DNA from: Prevotella sp.
Lineage (GTDB): Bacteria > Bacteroidota > Bacteroidia > Bacteroidales > Bacteroidaceae
Assembly (NCBI GenBank): GCA_022769285.1
Contig: JALEKD010000005.1
Span: 1 to 64,000, forward strand
DNA: 64,000 bases
Direction of reading: 5' to 3'
Notes under the pieces: generated by a model
What the model saw: the letters and a program-made list of their open reading frames with translations, nothing else
Database searches by the model: none
What the model was told of the DNA's origin: nothing
Shown here: positions 50,340 to 58,603 of the stretch, piece after piece
Layout of the letters: the number at the start of each line of letters is the position of its first letter
Position numbering within the stretch: position 1 is the stretch's first letter
Position numbers and translations under genes: made by a program

Positions 50340-52292
50340 ATGATTTCGATAGAAAACCTCAGCGTTGAGTTCAGCGCCCGCCCGCTGTTTCATGATGTGA
50401 GCTTTGTCATCAACGACCGCGACCGTATCGCCCTGGTAGGAAAGAACGGCGCCGGAAAGTCCACTATGCTCAAAATACTGTGCGGCCTGCAGAAGCCCAC
50501 GTCCGGTACCGTGGCCATACCTGGCGATACCACCATAGGGTACCTTCCGCAGGTTATGAAGTTGGCCGATGACACTACCGTGGTCGAGGAGGCGCGCAAG
50601 GCGTTTGCCCAGACCACCCGTATGAAGGCTCGCATAGAGCGCATGCAGCAGGAGATGGCCGACCGGACCGACTACGAGAGCGACAGTTACGCTCAGCTGG
50701 TCGAGAAGTTTACTCTGGAGCACGACCGTTACATGATGCTGGGCGGCGATAACTACGAGGCCGCCCTGGAACGCACCCTTACCGGACTGGGCTTTCAGCG
50801 AAGCGACTTCGACCGGCCCACACGCGAGTTCTCGGGAGGGTGGCGTATGCGCATCGAACTGGCCAAGATACTGCTGCAGCAGCCCGATGTGCTGCTGCTC
50901 GATGAGCCCACTAATCACCTGGACATCGAGAGCATCCAGTGGTTGGAACAATTTTTGGCCCAGTCGGCCAAGGCGGTGGTGCTGGTAAGCCATGACCGCG
51001 CCTTTATCAACAATGTCACCACCCGGACCATCGAGATAACCTGTGGACATATCGAGGACTACAAGGTCAAGTACGACCAGTATGTGGTGCTACGTGCCGA
51101 GCGGCGCGAACAGCAGCTCCGTGCCTACGAGAATCAGCAGAAGGAGATAGCCGACATCAAGGACTTTATTGAGAGGTTTCGCTACAAGCCCACTAAGTCT
51201 GTCCAGGTACAGAGCCGTATCAAGCAGCTGGCTAAGATAGTGCCCATCGAGGTTGACGAGGTCGACAACTCGGCTATGCACCTCAAGTTTCCGCCCTGTC
51301 TGCGCAGTGGCGATTATCCAGTTATCTGCGACGATGTCCGCAAGGCTTACGGCGACCATGTCGTCTTCTCCGGTGTCAACCTCACTATCAAGCGCGGCGA
51401 GAAAGTGGCCTTCGTGGGTAAGAACGGTGAAGGCAAGTCGACCCTTGTCAAGTGCATCATGGGCGAAATACCCTTCGACGGAACCCTGAAGGTGGGCCAC
51501 AATGTCCAGATAGGCTATTTTGCCCAGAATCAGGCTCAACTGCTGGATGAGAACCTCAGTATCTATGACACGATAGACCGTGTGGCCACGGGTGACATGC
51601 GCCTCAATATTAATGACCTGCTCGGTGCCTTCATGTTTGGCGGCGAAGTGTCTGAAAAGAAAGTGCGTGTACTGAGCGGAGGCGAGCGGAGCCGCCTGGC
51701 CATGATACGGCTGTTGTTGGAACCGGTCAACCTGCTCATACTGGATGAGCCTACCAATCACCTGGACATGCCCTCGAAAGACGTGCTCAAGGAGGCCATC
51801 CGCGCGTTCGATGGTACGGCCATTATAGTAAGTCATGACCGCGAATTTCTCGACGGCCTTGTCACCAAAGTCTATGAGTTTGGCCAGGGTCACGTGCGCG
51901 AGCATCTGGGCGGTATCTACGACTATCTGCGCGCCCACAATGCCGAGACCATCCATGAGGCACTTAGTGGCCAGGGGCCGTCAGGGCCTTCTCCCGCACC
52001 GTCGCCCCAGCCGGCACAGGAGCCGCCCGTACCTTCCAAGCAGTCGTATGCCGAGCATAAGGAACAGCAGAAACGGCTGCGCAAGGCCCAGCGGGCCGTA
52101 GAGGACTGTGAGCGCGACATAGCCAAGATGGAGGCTCGGCTGAAGGAACTGGACGAGCTGCTCATGCAGCCCCAGAACGCATCGGACATGACACTGGTAA
52201 CCGAGTACACTACCACCCGTCAGGCCCTGGACCGTGCCAACGAGCAGTGGATGGTGCTGTCCGAGCAGTTAGAGGCTCTGCAGCAGGCATAG
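50340..52292 (+). CDS. ABC-F family ATPase
   Basis: A 650-residue cytoplasmic protein with two ABC ATPase domains and no membrane part; the start is set at 50340 (MISIENLSVEFSARPL). Walker A motifs are GKNGAGKST and GKNGEGKST, signatures FSGGW and LSGGERSRL, and Walker B LLLDEPTNHLD and LILDEPTNHLD. An arm/linker of about 90 residues separates the domains. A Pro-rich linker (QGPSGPSPAPSPQPAQEPP) and a Uup-like coiled coil form the C-terminus. ABC-F proteins act on ribosomes (translation factors or antibiotic protection); this one looks housekeeping. Confidence 0.92.
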   Translation: MISIENLSVEFSARPLFHDVSFVINDRDRIALVGKNGAGKSTMLKILCGLQKPTSGTVAIPGDTTIGYLPQVMKLADDTTVVEEARKAFAQTTRMKARIERMQQEMADRTDYESDSYAQLVEKFTLEHDRYMMLGGDNYEAALERTLTGLGFQRSDFDRPTREFSGGWRMRIELAKILLQQPDVLLLDEPTNHLDIESIQWLEQFLAQSAKAVVLVSHDRAFINNVTTRTIEITCGHIEDYKVKYDQYVVLRAERREQQLRAYENQQKEIADIKDFIERFRYKPTKSVQVQSRIKQLAKIVPIEVDEVDNSAMHLKFPPCLRSGDYPVICDDVRKAYGDHVVFSGVNLTIKRGEKVAFVGKNGEGKSTLVKCIMGEIPFDGTLKVGHNVQIGYFAQNQAQLLDENLSIYDTIDRVATGDMRLNINDLLGAFMFGGEVSEKKVRVLSGGERSRLAMIRLLLEPVNLLILDEPTNHLDMPSKDVLKEAIRAFDGTAIIVSHDREFLDGLVTKVYEFGQGHVREHLGGIYDYLRAHNAETIHEALSGQGPSGPSPAPSPQPAQEPPVPSKQSYAEHKEQQKRLRKAQRAVEDCERDIAKMEARLKELDELLMQPQNASDMTLVTEYTTTRQALDRANEQWMVLSEQLEALQQA

Positions 52293-52331
52293 GTCATCGA
52301 CAGATTACACATTATTATATATATAGTAACA

Positions 52332-54365
52332 ATGAAAATGAAACAATTCATTCCGATGGTTCTCATGGTGTCGGCACCCCTTATGGGCATGGGACAGACT
52401 AAGTCGGGACTCGTCATGTCCAACTTGGACACGGCCGTCAAACCTGCTGACGACTTCTACCGCTTCGCCACGGGCGGCTGGCAGAAGAATAACCCGCTTC
52501 CCGCTGCTTACAGCCGTTTTGGCAGCTTTGACCAGTTGCAGGAGAACAACAACAAGCGTATCAACAGCATCCTGAGCGACTTGCAGAAGAAGCATTACAA
52601 GAACGGTACCATCGAGCAGAAGTTGTCTGACTTCTACCGTCTGGCCCTGGATGTAGACCGCCGTAACCGCGAGGGCATCGCCCCCGTCAGACCTGTGCTT
52701 GACGAGATTGAGGGCGCCCGCACCGTGGCTGCCCTGCGCCAGCTGCAGCTTAAATATGCCGACCAGGGCTATGGTGTCCAGTTTGGCTCTTACTTCAGTG
52801 CTGACGACAAGAATGTGAGCATGAATATCTTCTCTGTCTCACAGGGCGGCATGACCCTGGGCCAGAAAGACTATTATATCAACAACGACTCGGCCACGGT
52901 AGCTATCCGCCAGGCTTACCGCAAGCACATCGCCCGCATGTTTGGCCTCTACGGCTTCAGTCAGGCCGATGCCCAGCGCAAGGCCGAAGCCGTATTCCGT
53001 CAGGAAACGCTGATAGCGCTCATCTCCAAGAGTGCTACCGAGCTGCGCGACCCGCAGGCCAACTATAACAAGATGACCTTGGCAGAGTTCGAGACGGCTT
53101 ACCCCGACATACCATTGGCTCAGCTGGCCCAGGCAGAGGGCATTAAGCGCGAGTACATAGATACGCTCATCGTGGGACAGCCCTCCTTTATGGCCGGACT
53201 GGACAAGCTGATGACGCTGCAGACTGCCGATGAGCTGCAGGCTCTCATGGAGTGGGATGTCATACAGAGCTCGGCAGGCTATCTTACCGATGCTATCCGC
53301 GAGGCTAACTTTGACTTCTTCGGCAAGACCATGAGCGGTCGCAAGGAAGACTTCCCACTCTGGAAGCGTGCCACCAACCAGGTAGAGGCCCAGATGGGCG
53401 AGGCCCTGGGCCGTATCTATGCCCAGCGCTACTTCCCCGAGTCGTCTAAGAAGATTATGGAGCAGTTGGTCAAGAACCTTCAGGTATCTCTGGGACAGCG
53501 TATCGATGCCCAGTCGTGGATGAGCGAGGAGACCAAGGCCAACGCCCACCGCAAGTTGGATAAGTTCTATGTCAAGATAGGCTATCCCAACAAGTGGACC
53601 GACTACAGCCGGCTCGTCATCGACCCTTCCAAGAGTTTCTACGACAATGTGATGGCTTGCCGCAAGTTTGCTCACGATAAGCATATTGCCGACAAGGCCG
53701 GTAAGCCAGTTGACCGCGACGAGTGGTTTATGAATCCCCAGACCGTCAACGCTTACTACAATCCTACTACCAATGAGATATGTTTCCCCGCAGGTATCCT
53801 GCAGTACCCCTTCTTTGACCCCAAGGCCGATGAAGCATTTAATTACGGAGCTATCGGCGTGGTTATCGGTCACGAGATGACCCACGGATTTGATGATCAG
53901 GGTCGCCAGTACGATGCCGATGGCAACTTGAAGGACTGGTGGACCGCCCAGGACGCTGCGGGCTTCAAGAAACGTGCCGATATGTACGCCGACTTCTTCA
54001 GCAACATCAAGGTGCTGCCCGACCTCAATGCCAACGGTCGCTTTACACTGGGCGAGAATCTGGCTGACCATGGCGGCTTGCAGGTAGCGTTCAACGCCTA
54101 TCGTAATGCTACTGCCCACAAGCCCCTCAAGGTCAAGGACGGCTTTACTGCCGACCAGCGCTTCTTTATCGCTTATGCCGGTGTATGGGGCCAGAACATT
54201 ACCGACCAGGAGATACGTAACCGGGTAAAGCGCGACCCTCATGCGCTCGGTGAGTGGCGTGTCAACGGAGCCCTGCCTCACATCGACGCCTGGTACAAGG
54301 CTTTCGGTGTCAAGGAGGGCGACAAGCTCTTCATTCCCAAGGCCAACCGCCTGGACCTCTGGTAA
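52332..54365 (+). CDS. pepO: M13-family zinc metallopeptidase (PepO/neprilysin-like)
   Basis: A 677-residue secreted endopeptidase with a signal peptide (cut near GMGQT, residue 22). The zinc site is HEMTH followed by GFDDQGRQYD, the third ligand lies in ENLADHGG, and the substrate-binding NAYYNP is present. It cleaves oligopeptides in the periplasm. The start is preceded by the A+T leader ATTATTATATATATAG. It follows the ABC-F gene after 39 bases and is closed by a terminator at 54397-54425. The minus-strand ORF 52839-54437 is its shadow. Confidence 0.95.
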   Translation: MKMKQFIPMVLMVSAPLMGMGQTKSGLVMSNLDTAVKPADDFYRFATGGWQKNNPLPAAYSRFGSFDQLQENNNKRINSILSDLQKKHYKNGTIEQKLSDFYRLALDVDRRNREGIAPVRPVLDEIEGARTVAALRQLQLKYADQGYGVQFGSYFSADDKNVSMNIFSVSQGGMTLGQKDYYINNDSATVAIRQAYRKHIARMFGLYGFSQADAQRKAEAVFRQETLIALISKSATELRDPQANYNKMTLAEFETAYPDIPLAQLAQAEGIKREYIDTLIVGQPSFMAGLDKLMTLQTADELQALMEWDVIQSSAGYLTDAIREANFDFFGKTMSGRKEDFPLWKRATNQVEAQMGEALGRIYAQRYFPESSKKIMEQLVKNLQVSLGQRIDAQSWMSEETKANAHRKLDKFYVKIGYPNKWTDYSRLVIDPSKSFYDNVMACRKFAHDKHIADKAGKPVDRDEWFMNPQTVNAYYNPTTNEICFPAGILQYPFFDPKADEAFNYGAIGVVIGHEMTHGFDDQGRQYDADGNLKDWWTAQDAAGFKKRADMYADFFSNIKVLPDLNANGRFTLGENLADHGGLQVAFNAYRNATAHKPLKVKDGFTADQRFFIAYAGVWGQNITDQEIRNRVKRDPHALGEWRVNGALPHIDAWYKAFGVKEGDKLFIPKANRLDLW

Positions 54366-54396
54366 CATCGTCGTCAGGGAAACCATAGATAGCATC

Positions 54397-54425
54397 AGGG
54401 CTGCCAAAAAATATTTGGCAGCCCT
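54397..54425 (+). terminator. Terminator of pepO
   Basis: AGGGCTGCCAAA and its exact complement around a five-base A+T loop, followed by TTGCTTTG, which also supplies the -33 box of metA. Confidence 0.8.
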
Positions 54426-54455
54426 TTGCTTTGTCAACTTATTTTGCTATTTTTG
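54425..54455 (+). promoter_or_regulatory. Full promoter of the metA operon
   Basis: TTTG (54425-54428), 19 bases, TATTTTTG (54448-54455). The -33 box begins at the last base of the pepO terminator stem. The -7 box is the same sequence as in the 64-bp repeat units. Confidence 0.7.
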
Positions 54456-54506
54456 CAGCGACAAATGGTATCGCGCCGTTTGTACACATTATTTAAATAG
54501 ATTATT

Positions 54507-55415
54507 ATGCCGTTGATACTGCCCTCCGGGTTTCCCGCCATATCCACCCTTGCCACCGAAAACATTCCCCTCACCCTTACTGACGGTAAGGCTGCTGCGG
54601 GCAGCGTAGCTCCGATACGCATAGCGGTGCTAAACCTGATGCCGCAGAAGATAGAGACTGAGACCGACATCGTGCGCATGCTCTCGTACTCGGCGCATAC
54701 CATCGACCTGAAGTGGATGAAGCTGCGCAGCCATGTATCTACCCACGTGCCATCTGGGCACATGGACACATTCTATGAGTTTGCCGACAACCTGATGGCC
54801 CAGCCCCTGGATGGGCTCATCGTGACAGGGGCCCCGGTAGAAACCATGGCCTACGAGGCGGTAGACTACTGGACTGAGCTTACCGCCATACTCGACTGGG
54901 CCCGCACGCATGTGCGCAGCACGCTATACTTATGCTGGGGAGCCATGGCGGCTCTCTACTATTTCTACGCCATACCCAAACATCTTCTTCCCACCAAGTG
55001 CTTCGGTGTGTTTGACACCATGCCGAGCAGCGGGGGCCTGCCCATCTTCCGCGGGATGGACGATGTGTTCCGTATGCCCAACAGCCGGCATACCGAGATA
55101 CATGCTGCTGATGTAGAGGCCACCCCGGGCATCAGCGTGATAGCCCACTCGCCCGAGGCAGGGGTGTCTATCGTAGCTTCCAGTCATGGCCACGAGTTCT
55201 ATGTACTCGGCCACCTGGAATATCCTGTCTGGACGTTGGGCAATGAGTATCGCCGCGACTTGGGTAAGCGCGATGACGTAGATATTCCACAGCACTATTA
55301 TCCCAACGATAATCCGGCCTGCCAGCCGCAGGCTACCTGGCGCTCGGCGGCCACCTTATTTTATAACAACTGGGTACAGTATTACGTGGCGCCGACTGCA
55401 TCCGTAAGCAAGTGA
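54507..55415 (+). CDS. metA: Homoserine O-acyltransferase MetA
   Basis: A 302-residue cytosolic enzyme that activates homoserine with succinyl- or acetyl-CoA for methionine synthesis. The glutamine-amidotransferase-like fold shows the catalytic Cys in LYLCWGAMAALYYFY, the His in RHTEI and the Glu in LGHLEYP. Many MetA proteins of this type use acetyl-CoA; the donor cannot be told by eye. The stop overlaps the next start region (TGATG). The A+T leader CACATTATTTAAATAG precedes the ATG. Confidence 0.95.
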   Translation: MPLILPSGFPAISTLATENIPLTLTDGKAAAGSVAPIRIAVLNLMPQKIETETDIVRMLSYSAHTIDLKWMKLRSHVSTHVPSGHMDTFYEFADNLMAQPLDGLIVTGAPVETMAYEAVDYWTELTAILDWARTHVRSTLYLCWGAMAALYYFYAIPKHLLPTKCFGVFDTMPSSGGLPIFRGMDDVFRMPNSRHTEIHAADVEATPGISVIAHSPEAGVSIVASSHGHEFYVLGHLEYPVWTLGNEYRRDLGKRDDVDIPQHYYPNDNPACQPQATWRSAATLFYNNWVQYYVAPTASVSK

Positions 55416-55423
55416 TGACAAGT

Positions 55424-57253
55424 ATGAGAAAACTTGAACTGTTAGCTCCTGCCAAGAACTTAGAATGTGGCATCGCCGCCATCGACTGCGGGGCTGATGC
55501 CATATATATAGGGGCAGCGCGCTTCGGGGCCCGTGCGGCTGCCGGCAACTCGGTAGAGGACATAGCCGCTCTGTGTCGCTATGCCCATGTTTTTGGTGTC
55601 CGTGTGTACGTGACGCTTAACACCATTATCTACGACAGCGAGCTGGCCGACACCTTGGCACTGGCCGAATGTCTGCGCCAGGCTGGGGTCGATGCCATTC
55701 TTGTACAGGACATGGGGCTTGTGGGGCGAGTGTCCTTGCCACTGCACGCGTCGACCCAGTGCGACACCCGGACGGCCGACAAGGCGCTGTGGCTGCGCTC
55801 TTTGGGCTTCAGTAGGGTAGTATTGGCCCGCGAGCTGTCGGCCAACGAGATACAGGCCATACACCAGGCAGCCCCCGACCTCGAACTCGAAGTGTTTGTC
55901 CATGGTGCGCTCTGTGTGAGCTATTCCGGTGTATGCTATGCATCGCAGTACTGCTTTGGGCGCAGTGCCAACCGGGGTGAGTGTGCTCAGTTCTGCCGCC
56001 TCAAGTTCGACCTCATTGATGCCGATGGTCGCGAGATAGAGCATCAGCGTCACCTGCTCTCGCTTAGGGACCTCTGTCAGATAGATGCCCTTGAGCAGTT
56101 GGCTGATGCTGGCGCCTGCTCTTTTAAAATCGAAGGCCGCCTGAAAGATGCTGACTACGTCAAGAACGTAGTGGCTGCCTATTCGCGCCGCCTGGATCAG
56201 TTGGTGGCCAGCAGGCCCCACGACTACTGCCGGACTTCGCGCGGGCGGGTGGAGTACCACTTCGAGCCCAATCTTCATAAGACTTTCAACCGTGGCTATA
56301 CCCACTACTTCCTGAATGGGCGTCAGCCCGACATTGCCAGCTTTGACACGCCCAAGGCCATGGGCGAGTACGTGGGCCGGGTCAAGGAGTTGCGCGGCAA
56401 CTCATTCAGCGTGGCCGGTGTAGCAGACTTCGCCAATGGCGATGGCCTCTGCTTCATCAATGCCGACCATGAACTGGAGGGCTTTCGGGTGAACCGTGCC
56501 GAGGGCAACCGCCTTTATCCTCAGAAGATGCCGCCGATGCTCCGTCCGGGCATGGCCCTGTATCGTAACAGTGATGTGGCCTTTAGTAAGGTGCTGGCCG
56601 GCAGGGTAGCCGAGCGCAAGGTGCCGGTCGACATGACCCTCTCGCTGTCGCCCACGGGTTTTGTCTTGCAGGCGCAGCAGGCGCGTGCTGAGGTGGCGTT
56701 CGACCACCAGGAGGCCCGCACCGGTCAGCACGACAATATCGTGCGTCAGCTGTCCAAGTTGGGCAATACCCCTTACACCTTGGGCCATCTTACCATAGCC
56801 GATGGGGCCGACGGGCTGTTTATCCCATCCAGCCTGCTGTCCGACTTGCGTCGCATGCTCGTCGAGCAGCTCCAGCAGACCGTCCCCGATGCCTCTGGCG
56901 AGGCTCCGGCAGCCTGTCCCCAGCCTGGCGATGCCCCCCTGTCGCATGGTTGGCAACGCGAGTACCTGCAGTACCCCTACCTGTACAATATAGCTAACCA
57001 GTCGGCGCGTGCCTTCTATCAGCGGCGTGGCCTCTCACCCTTGGCCCCAGCTTACGAGCTCTCGCCCACGTCCCGCCCACTCATTATGCAGTGCCGTCAC
57101 TGTCTGCGCTACGCCTTAGGCTACTGTGTACGCCGTGGAGGACGCAAGCCCCAGTGGCGCGAGCCCCTTTATCTGCGTCTGGGCGATGGCCGACGCTTTG
57201 AGTTGAAGTTCCAGTGTGACGAATGTCAAATGAATATTTATGCCGAAGAATAG
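55424..57253 (+). CDS. U32-family peptidase (RlhA/YegQ-like)
   Basis: A protein of about 609 residues. The start is uncertain: GTG 55412, ATG 55415 (overlapping the metA stop) or ATG 55424 (MRKLELLAPAKN), the last matching the family best. The U32 signature E-V-F-x-H-G-A-L-C ... SGVCYASQYCFGRSANRGECAQFCR is intact, with its cysteine cluster. A further C-terminal domain ends in a Cys motif (CRHCLRYALGYC and later CDEC), possibly binding metal. Relatives are involved in 23S rRNA hydroxylation or peptide degradation; which applies here is open. Confidence 0.87.
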   Translation: MRKLELLAPAKNLECGIAAIDCGADAIYIGAARFGARAAAGNSVEDIAALCRYAHVFGVRVYVTLNTIIYDSELADTLALAECLRQAGVDAILVQDMGLVGRVSLPLHASTQCDTRTADKALWLRSLGFSRVVLARELSANEIQAIHQAAPDLELEVFVHGALCVSYSGVCYASQYCFGRSANRGECAQFCRLKFDLIDADGREIEHQRHLLSLRDLCQIDALEQLADAGACSFKIEGRLKDADYVKNVVAAYSRRLDQLVASRPHDYCRTSRGRVEYHFEPNLHKTFNRGYTHYFLNGRQPDIASFDTPKAMGEYVGRVKELRGNSFSVAGVADFANGDGLCFINADHELEGFRVNRAEGNRLYPQKMPPMLRPGMALYRNSDVAFSKVLAGRVAERKVPVDMTLSLSPTGFVLQAQQARAEVAFDHQEARTGQHDNIVRQLSKLGNTPYTLGHLTIADGADGLFIPSSLLSDLRRMLVEQLQQTVPDASGEAPAACPQPGDAPLSHGWQREYLQYPYLYNIANQSARAFYQRRGLSPLAPAYELSPTSRPLIMQCRHCLRYALGYCVRRGGRKPQWREPLYLRLGDGRRFELKFQCDECQMNIYAEE

Positions 57254-58244
57254 ATTATCCTGGGCGCGGATAGCCTTAGCCGCCCTGTTGGTGCTGTTGG
57301 TAAGTTCGTGTTACCACCGGCCCCATCGGTACTCCAGTCTGTTGTTGCAGCGCAGTACTCCGCAGACCGATACGCTGTCGTTCTACGCCCTGCATCACTA
57401 TACAGTCAACTACAACTTCTTAGTAAAGACCGACTCGCTGTCGCTCATGGTCCAGCAGCCCGAGGAGATGTTGGGCTGCTTGCCTACCGATACCTTTACG
57501 GTACACAAGGGCGACCGCCTTGTGGTGGCCGACTTCCGCATGCTGTCTCAGGATCCCACCGACTCCGTCTGGGTACAGGTGGCTACGGCTGCGCGCCGCT
57601 TCGGATGGATTCACGAGAGTGCGCTGCTGCCATCGGTGGTTCCCGATGACCCTATTTCTGAGTTTATCTCCGTCTTCTCGGACACCCACCTGCTCATTTT
57701 CCTTATCGTCATTTGCATTATCTCGGCCGCTTACCTCATCCGTAAGCTGCGGCGTATGGATGCGCCGATAGTACACTTCCGCGACATCCACTCGTTTTAC
57801 CCCACGCTGCTCACGCTGCTCGTGGCCTCGGCGGCCACGCTCTATGCCAGCATACAGACCTTCGCCCCCGATGTGTGGCGTTACTTCTACTACAACCCCA
57901 CGCTTAACCCACTCTCCGTGCCCATTATCTTAGCCGTGTTCCTTACCTTAGTGTGGCTGATGCTTATCGTAGGTGTGGCCGTGTTAGACGATGTGAGGGC
58001 CCAGTTGCCTGTGGGCGAGGCCATCGTGTACCTGTCAGGGCTGGCAGCCGTTTGCGCGGTCGACTATATCGTGTTTAGCATTACTTCGCTTTACTTTGTG
58101 GGTTATCTGCTCCTCGTTTTCTACTTCTGGTACGCCATCCGCCAGTACCTGCGCCATGGCCGCATCGTCTGTGTGTGTGGCCAGTGTGGTGCACCGCTTC
58201 AGCACAAGGGCCGCTGTCCTCACTGCGGGGCGATCAACGACTGA
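57240..58244 (+). CDS. Membrane protein with C-terminal zinc ribbon
   Basis: A 334-residue protein I do not recognise by name. The N-terminus has a hydrophobic segment ending LLVSSC24, a possible lipobox, then an extracytoplasmic region of about 120 residues with an SH3-like look (GDRLVVADFRML...WVQVATAARRFGWIHES). Four membrane segments lie between about 145 and 300, and a C-terminal zinc ribbon CVCGQCGAPLQHKGRCPHCG follows. It overlaps the U32 gene end by 14 bases, so it belongs to the metA-U32 operon. The repeat array begins two bases after its stop. Confidence 0.75.
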   Translation: MPKNRLSWARIALAALLVLLVSSCYHRPHRYSSLLLQRSTPQTDTLSFYALHHYTVNYNFLVKTDSLSLMVQQPEEMLGCLPTDTFTVHKGDRLVVADFRMLSQDPTDSVWVQVATAARRFGWIHESALLPSVVPDDPISEFISVFSDTHLLIFLIVICIISAAYLIRKLRRMDAPIVHFRDIHSFYPTLLTLLVASAATLYASIQTFAPDVWRYFYYNPTLNPLSVPIILAVFLTLVWLMLIVGVAVLDDVRAQLPVGEAIVYLSGLAAVCAVDYIVFSITSLYFVGYLLLVFYFWYAIRQYLRHGRIVCVCGQCGAPLQHKGRCPHCGAIND

Positions 58245-58245
58245 G

Positions 58246-58525
58246 GGCGCTCGGCTTGTACTATTTTTGCATAAAATAGGCTGCGCCTCGGCCATTAGAG
58301 CAAGCTCATGGCGCTCGGCTTGCACTATTTTTGCATAAAATAGGCTGCGCTTCGGCCATTAGAGCAAGCTCATGGCGCTCGGCTTGCACTATTTTTGCAT
58401 AAAATAGGCTGCGCCTCGGCCATTAGAGCAAGCTCATGGCGCTCGGCTTGCACTATTTTTGCATAAAATAGGCTGCGCCTCGGCCATTAGAGCAAGCTCA
58501 TGGCGCTCGGCTTGCACTATTTTTC
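58246..58525 (+). repeat. 64-bp tandem repeat array, four copies plus a partial
   Basis: Four almost identical units of exactly 64 bases start at 58246, 58310, 58374 and 58438, with a fifth partial copy to 58525; only a few bases differ between copies. Each contains TATTTTTG (a -7 promoter box) within the inverted repeat TATTTT-tgcat-AAAATA, and a hairpin GCCAT-ta-GAGC-aa-GCTC-ATGGC. A diverged single copy lies at 2343-2400. Confidence 0.92.
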
Positions 58526-58539
58526 CTCATAAATGAGGA
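58524..58539. promoter_or_regulatory. Palindrome over the -33 region of the receptor promoter
   Basis: TCCTCAT-aa-ATGAGGA, a perfect inverted repeat directly after the repeat array and about 24 bases before the -7 box TACCTTTG (58563-58570). It is a good candidate operator. Confidence 0.5.
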
Positions 58540-58562
58540 CTAAGGGTACGGATAATTATATG

Positions 58563-58570
58563 TACCTTTG
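58563..58570 (+). promoter_or_regulatory. -7 promoter box of the TonB-dependent receptor
   Basis: TACCTTTG, 33 bases before the ATG at 58604. The -33 position lies at the edge of the palindrome at 58524-58539. Confidence 0.55.
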
Positions 58571-58603
58571 CAGCTGTAACAAACCATACAATTTTATAGA
58601 TAG

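Noticed and set aside
52839-54437. 532-codon minus-strand ORF over the M13 peptidase
   Set aside because: Antisense shadow of a gene with complete active-site motifs; no start context or promoter.
58246-58525. CRISPR array
   Set aside because: The repeats are directly tandem with a 64-bp period and no variable spacers, and there are no cas genes.
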